From Thiobacillus sp. (GTDB taxonomy: Bacteria > Pseudomonadota > Gammaproteobacteria > Burkholderiales > Thiobacillaceae), in the NCBI GenBank assembly GCA_019459325.1, contig JAIBFA010000095.1, positions 1-37,900 of the forward strand: 37,900 nucleotides of DNA, read 5' to 3'. The notes under the pieces were generated by a model. The model saw nothing but the letters and a program-made list of their open reading frames with translations. It did not search any database and was not told the DNA's origin. This document shows, piece by piece, positions 34,443 through 37,900 of the stretch (positions within the stretch are counted from its first letter, which is position 1; each line of letters begins with the position of its first letter). The translations under genes were made by a program, and so were the position numbers.

Positions 34443-35339
34443 GTGCCTGACAAGCCGCGCATACTCATCGTCGACAGCGAACCCAGCGCCGCTCTCCTGG
34501 GCCGCGTCATGGCACAAGAATGCCGGATTCAGACCGTACCGAGCCCCGCCCATATCCTGGAAACCGCCAAACAGCCGGATCAGCCCCCCGACCTGATCCT
34601 GCTCGATGTCATGGCACCGGCCCGTGAGGGACTGGAGATCTGCAGCCAGCTCAAGACGGACGAAAAGACCCTGAGCATCCCGGTCATGTTGATCACCGAC
34701 CGCGACAACGCCGAAGACGAGGCCCGTGCCCTCAAGCTCGGGGCCGCGGACTGCATCACGCGCCCCTTCCGCCTGGACGTGGTCGAGGCGCGCATCCGCA
34801 ACCAACTCCGGATCAAGCTCAGAAACGACCAGCTGGAGCGTTACGCCAACCAGGACAGCCTCACCGATGTCGCCAACCGGCGCTGCTTCGACTTGGCGCT
34901 CCATGCCGAATGGCGTCGCGCCATGCGTAACGGGCAGCCGCTCTCCCTGGTGATGGTGGATGTGGATTGCTTCAAGCAGTTCAACGACCTGTATGGCCAC
35001 CGCGAAGGCGACCACTGTCTGCGACGGGTGGCCAAAGCCATGACCCAGGCACTCACCCGGCCGGGCGACCTCCTCGCCCGCTACGGCGGCGAGGAATTCA
35101 TCGCCATCCTGCCCTGCACCGATCTGGAGGGCGCGCGCTGTATTGGAGAACGCCTGCGCGATGCCGTGATGGAACTGCACATCCCCCAGCAACGCCCGGA
35201 CGGCGCCCGGCAAGTCACCATCAGCGTCGGCTGCGCCAGCGTGTCTCCCAGCCCGAACCTGACCTGTTACAGCCTGCTGCAAAACGCCGACGAACAGCTC
35301 TACCTGGCCAAGCATTCGGGCCGCAACTGCGTAAAGTGA
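34443..35339 (+). CDS. Response-regulator diguanylate cyclase (REC-GGDEF)
   Basis: A 298-residue protein that should make c-di-GMP from two GTP. The GGDEF domain (about 135-298) has DSLTDVANRRCFD, MVDVDCFKQFNDLYGH, the active-site loop ARYGGEEFIAIL and an RPGD inhibitory I-site five residues before GGEEF. The N-terminal receiver has the phospho-acceptor Asp in LILLDVMAPAREG, but the acidic pair is DS (LIVDSEP) and the usual KPF is RPF (CITRPFRL). Start GTG 34443 follows GAGGAAAG; the frame is open further upstream but without receiver character. The receiver changes leave phosphorylation control uncertain; the cyclase half looks active. Confidence 0.92.
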   Translation: MPDKPRILIVDSEPSAALLGRVMAQECRIQTVPSPAHILETAKQPDQPPDLILLDVMAPAREGLEICSQLKTDEKTLSIPVMLITDRDNAEDEARALKLGAADCITRPFRLDVVEARIRNQLRIKLRNDQLERYANQDSLTDVANRRCFDLALHAEWRRAMRNGQPLSLVMVDVDCFKQFNDLYGHREGDHCLRRVAKAMTQALTRPGDLLARYGGEEFIAILPCTDLEGARCIGERLRDAVMELHIPQQRPDGARQVTISVGCASVSPSPNLTCYSLLQNADEQLYLAKHSGRNCVK

Positions 35340-35362
35340 CGCGTTGGGCAGATTGCCGGCCA

Positions 35363-35376
35363 GGCCCTTGCGGGCC
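35363..35376. terminator. Short hairpin between convergent genes
   Basis: GGCCC and GGGCC flank the loop TTGC between the cyclase stop (35339) and the cytochrome gene stop (35380). No T-run follows on either strand, so it is at most a weak bidirectional terminator. Confidence 0.35.
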
Positions 35377-35379
35377 CCA

Positions 35380-37032
35380 TCAGGGAATCAACCAGTCACT
35401 GACAGGCACGGGCGTGCCCGCCGTTCCCCGGGGCAGGCGGACGATATACCCGCCTCTGGAAGCGAAACGCTGGCCCGGCCCCAGGCTCAAACGCGGGTAG
35501 ATCGAGGGGGAGAGCGATGTTTCGGCCATCTGCTCGATGCGCTCGATGAAATAATCGCGGGAAAAGTTTTCTCCGATGTGGGTCACCGCATCCCCTGCAA
35601 TGGTGGCGGCGAAGTAGGCATTGGCCTGGGTGCGCGCGTCCGCCAGCGGGATCTGTCTGGCGCGCAGCCAGGCGTTCATGCGCGCCAGATGCTGCGCTCG
35701 GTTCGCCGGGCGATCAAACAGATAAACCATGCGCACCCTGTCCAGCCAGCCATCGGACAGCCCCGGGTGCTGCATGGCTAACAGGCTGGCGGACAGATAG
35801 AGCGTCTGCAGCCCCGCGGGCGGTGCCCCGGTCGACCCCAGGCTACGAACTTCTTCGGGATCGAGCCAGACAACCAGGATGGCCGGGCGCGCATCGCGCA
35901 AAAGTGCCGACCAGAATCCGGCAGACACCGCGCCCTTGCCGCTCACCGGATAATCTGCAAGGTCTTCCATTCCCCTGCGCTGCAAGGCTGCGCGCAGGGC
36001 CTGCGCCGGCAGGCGCCCGGTCTCATCGTCGCGAAATACCTGCACGATCCTGTTCGTACCTGCCCGGGTTTCTGCCAGTTGTTTGGCCAGCACGTCCGCC
36101 TCCAGGACGATTCCGCGCGAGAAATACAGGGAGTAATAGCCCGCGCCCTCGACCACCGGATAGTCCACGTCAGGGAACACGCAGGGAAGCCCGGCCTCTT
36201 CGCAAAACGCATGCACCGGTTGCCAGTTGCCGTCGCCGAGACCGCCGATGACGGCAAATATGGGCTGCTGCCGGTAATGCGCCTCGAGTTGCGCGCGCCA
36301 GGTTTCCGGCGCGCCGTCCAGTTCCCAAACATGCAGCACCCAGGTGCGGAAGGCACGATACATCTGCTCGCTGCCCACCTCGCGGCGACGCACCTCCTTG
36401 CGGGTACCGCCGTTCTTGTCGCGGAAAAAGGCCTGCAATACCTCGAGCTGGGCGCGGCTTATATCCGGATGGACGCCGGGCGTGACGATGGTTGAAAAAT
36501 GGATCTCGCGATCGGTCACCCCGGGCGCAAATGTCGAAGAAAGCCCCTCCAGATAAGCATAAAGCGCGGCGATCTCCTCATCGCTCAGGGCATAGCGCGG
36601 CATCAGCGCATCCAGGGCACGCCCGGCCGGATCGATGCCCTCACGCAGCGCCCGCGCCAGAGTGGCCCTGGTATAGGTTGGCCGCACGGCGATGCCGCCG
36701 GCGGGCTCCGACCAGCGCCCGGAACGCCCGGTGTGTTCCGGAGAAAAGAGCAGCCGGCCGGCGATCGGGCGGATGGTGTTCTGCCCCTCGCTTCCGCCCA
36801 GTCCGCTGCGACGATGGCAGTGGACGCAGGCGGCAGCGGCGCCGCTCAGCTTCACACCCTGCTGCACGGTGGCACGAACCGGCCTGCCCGAAAGAAGCAG
36901 GCCGTCCAGGTAGATGGACTGGCCAACACGGTCTGCGACAGCGGGCGGCTCCGCAGCCCCCGCACCCTGCACCAGCACCAGAATCAGGCCCGTCAGGACA
37001 CGCCGCACGGTTCGCATGGGCGCGCGTTCCAT
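35380..37032 (-). CDS. Cytochrome c fused to a periplasmic substrate-binding-like domain
   Basis: A 550-residue exported protein. A signal peptide (LTGLILVLVQGAGA) is followed by a class I cytochrome c domain with haem motif CVHCH (residues 69-73) and a likely axial Met in LMPRYALSDEE near 140. From about residue 165 to the end the chain resembles the type 1 periplasmic-binding fold of amino-acid ABC transporters (FAVIGGLGDGNWQPVHAFCE, VVWLDPEEVRSLG, MNAWLRARQIPL). The fusion suggests an electron carrier that senses or binds a small ligand; this is inference. ATG 37032 starts six bases after the SCO gene stop; ATG 37017 is an alternative. Confidence 0.85.
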   Translation of the reverse strand: MERAPMRTVRRVLTGLILVLVQGAGAAEPPAVADRVGQSIYLDGLLLSGRPVRATVQQGVKLSGAAAACVHCHRRSGLGGSEGQNTIRPIAGRLLFSPEHTGRSGRWSEPAGGIAVRPTYTRATLARALREGIDPAGRALDALMPRYALSDEEIAALYAYLEGLSSTFAPGVTDREIHFSTIVTPGVHPDISRAQLEVLQAFFRDKNGGTRKEVRRREVGSEQMYRAFRTWVLHVWELDGAPETWRAQLEAHYRQQPIFAVIGGLGDGNWQPVHAFCEEAGLPCVFPDVDYPVVEGAGYYSLYFSRGIVLEADVLAKQLAETRAGTNRIVQVFRDDETGRLPAQALRAALQRRGMEDLADYPVSGKGAVSAGFWSALLRDARPAILVVWLDPEEVRSLGSTGAPPAGLQTLYLSASLLAMQHPGLSDGWLDRVRMVYLFDRPANRAQHLARMNAWLRARQIPLADARTQANAYFAATIAGDAVTHIGENFSRDYFIERIEQMAETSLSPSIYPRLSLGPGQRFASRGGYIVRLPRGTAGTPVPVSDWLIP

Positions 37033-37038
37033 GGGCGA

Positions 37039-37728
37039 TCAGTTCGCACGAAGCTGGCGGTACTCGCGCAGGATGTCGGCCGCGCTGGCGAACCCGTCCA
37101 GCCGCACCCACGACTGTCCCGGCCCGGCGCGCAGAAAGGTCGCCGGCTGGTGGTTCATCTTGTCGCCGCGATAAACATCGAAAGCGCGCTGCACCGCGAT
37201 GCTGTCATCCAGGCTGCCGGTCAGCAACTGCCATTGCGGCCCCGCATCGTACTTGCCGGCATAGGCCTTCAGCGCGGCCGGCGTGTCCTGCTCGGGGTCG
37301 ATGGAAATCGACACCATATGCACCGTGTCCCGCTCTGGCCCCAGGGCCGTCTGGACTTGCGAGAAGGTTGCGCTCATCACCGGACAAATGGCGCCACAGC
37401 TGGTGAAAATGAAATTCAGGATCACCGGCTTGTCGTCGAGTTCGCTACGCAGCGACACCCCTGCCCCGTCGGCGTCCAGCAGCTTGACGTCGGGAATCGT
37501 GTAGCTCGCCTGCGTGCGCACATACCCGTCCTGCGTGCTCGGCATGGCGTGGTGGTGGTGATCGTGCTGATGGTCCAGCGCAGCCGCACTCACGGGAAGG
37601 GGCGTCAGGCCCAGGAACAGCGCGGCAAAAACACCGGTCGCCTTGAGCTTGGCTGCAGCGTGTCGCGCCGGCTGCTGCCGGGCGAAAGTGTCATCGATGG
37701 ACATCCGTTGTGTATCAATAGCAAACAT
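37039..37728 (-). CDS. SCO1/SenC/PrrC family copper-binding protein
   Basis: A 229-residue periplasmic thioredoxin-fold protein used in Cu-A assembly of cytochrome oxidase or as a thiol-redox factor. The copper/thiol motif is FTSCGAICPVM (Cys111 and Cys115) and the distal His is in KMNHQPATFLR. A His-rich stretch just after the signal (LDHQHDHHHHAMP, about residues 51-63) could bind extra copper. The hydrophobic signal core is at about 31-49, after a long polar N-terminus; ATG 37728 follows GGGGAGATCGAG and ATG 37704 is a shorter option. It precedes the cytochrome fusion gene by six bases and follows another exported-protein gene, so the three likely form an operon. Confidence 0.92.
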   Translation of the reverse strand: MFAIDTQRMSIDDTFARQQPARHAAAKLKATGVFAALFLGLTPLPVSAAALDHQHDHHHHAMPSTQDGYVRTQASYTIPDVKLLDADGAGVSLRSELDDKPVILNFIFTSCGAICPVMSATFSQVQTALGPERDTVHMVSISIDPEQDTPAALKAYAGKYDAGPQWQLLTGSLDDSIAVQRAFDVYRGDKMNHQPATFLRAGPGQSWVRLDGFASAADILREYRQLRAN

Positions 37729-37760
37729 CTCGATCTCCCCTTTGCTCAGATTGTGGTTTC

Positions 37761-37900
37761 CTACGGCACGCTGATCGCATCCAGGTTGCCGGTAAGGCCG
37801 TGGTCACTGGCACGGAAGTAGAGGCTGAAGCTGGCGCAGCTCGAGACAGCCCCCGTGACAGGCGAATTGCAGCTGAACACGTCGCCTCCGGCGTTCGTGG
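37761..37900 (-). CDS. Exported-looking protein, C-terminus only (start outside window)
   Basis: Reading the minus strand from the window edge gives an open frame of about 45 codons ending at TAG (37761-37763). The visible end is GDVFSCNSPVTGAV, SCASFSLYFRASDHG and LTGNLDAISVP. Cys and small polar residues suggest a secreted or surface protein. I do not recognise a family. It stops 32 bases before the SCO start, so it is probably the preceding gene of the same operon. Confidence 0.55.
   Translation of the reverse strand, partial: TNAGGDVFSCNSPVTGAVSSCASFSLYFRASDHGLTGNLDAISVP

Overview
The window is GC-rich, densely coded bacterial chromosome. Gene content (tsaB-rimI-udg, a DsbD/CcdA-type membrane thioredoxin, a type II secretion-like operon with a PilM/N/O-type platform, a SCO/cytochrome c pair and many sensor kinases) and protein style suggest a Betaproteobacterium, perhaps near Thiobacillus/Rhodocyclales. 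That placement is inference; there is no rRNA marker here. I see no tRNA, rRNA, CRISPR array, insertion sequence or prophage.

Layout. (1) 1-3315, minus strand: an apparent operon of a secreted HIRAN-domain protein, a glucose/sorbosone dehydrogenase-type propeller, tsaB, rimI and a family 4 uracil-DNA glycosylase cut by the window edge. (2) 3477-6225, plus: a PIN-PhoH ATPase, a DUF4197 protein and a small exported protein. (3) 6414-9083, minus: a compact operon of a ZIP metal transporter, a DUF2202 ferritin-like protein, a HisC-type aminotransferase and a universal stress protein. (4) 9297-10147, plus: a peroxiredoxin with its own promoter and terminator. Its peroxidatic cysteine codon is an in-frame TGA, followed at SECIS distance by a hairpin with a GGTC loop. 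I read it as a selenoprotein, the most notable item here. (5) 10253-15203: nitroreductase, a methyltransferase with regulatory domain, a thioredoxin-CcdA fusion and an RhlE-like RNA helicase.

(6) 15385-27909, minus: one 12.5-kb, 13-gene run. It opens with a PilZ-like protein and a NarX-type histidine kinase, continues through a non-canonical type II secretion machine (GspG, F, E, PilM/GspL, PilN, PilO/GspM, a PilP/GspC-like protein, a secretin with TPR and cohesin domains, three more pseudopilins), and closes with a NarL-type response regulator. The secretion genes therefore sit between a matched kinase and regulator, often with ATGA overlaps.

(7) 28086-33750, minus: a sensory operon of a multi-PAS hybrid kinase, a membrane sensor kinase with an altered N-box and a FixJ-type regulator. 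(8) 34114-35339, plus: a small Cys-rich SAP-like protein and a REC-GGDEF diguanylate cyclase. (9) 35380-37900, minus: an exported protein cut by the window edge, a His-rich SCO1/SenC protein and a cytochrome c fused to a periplasmic binding-protein domain.

Recurring themes are redox and metal handling (Sec-peroxiredoxin, ferritin-like, ZIP, SCO, thioredoxin) and envelope secretion under two-component and possibly c-di-GMP control.
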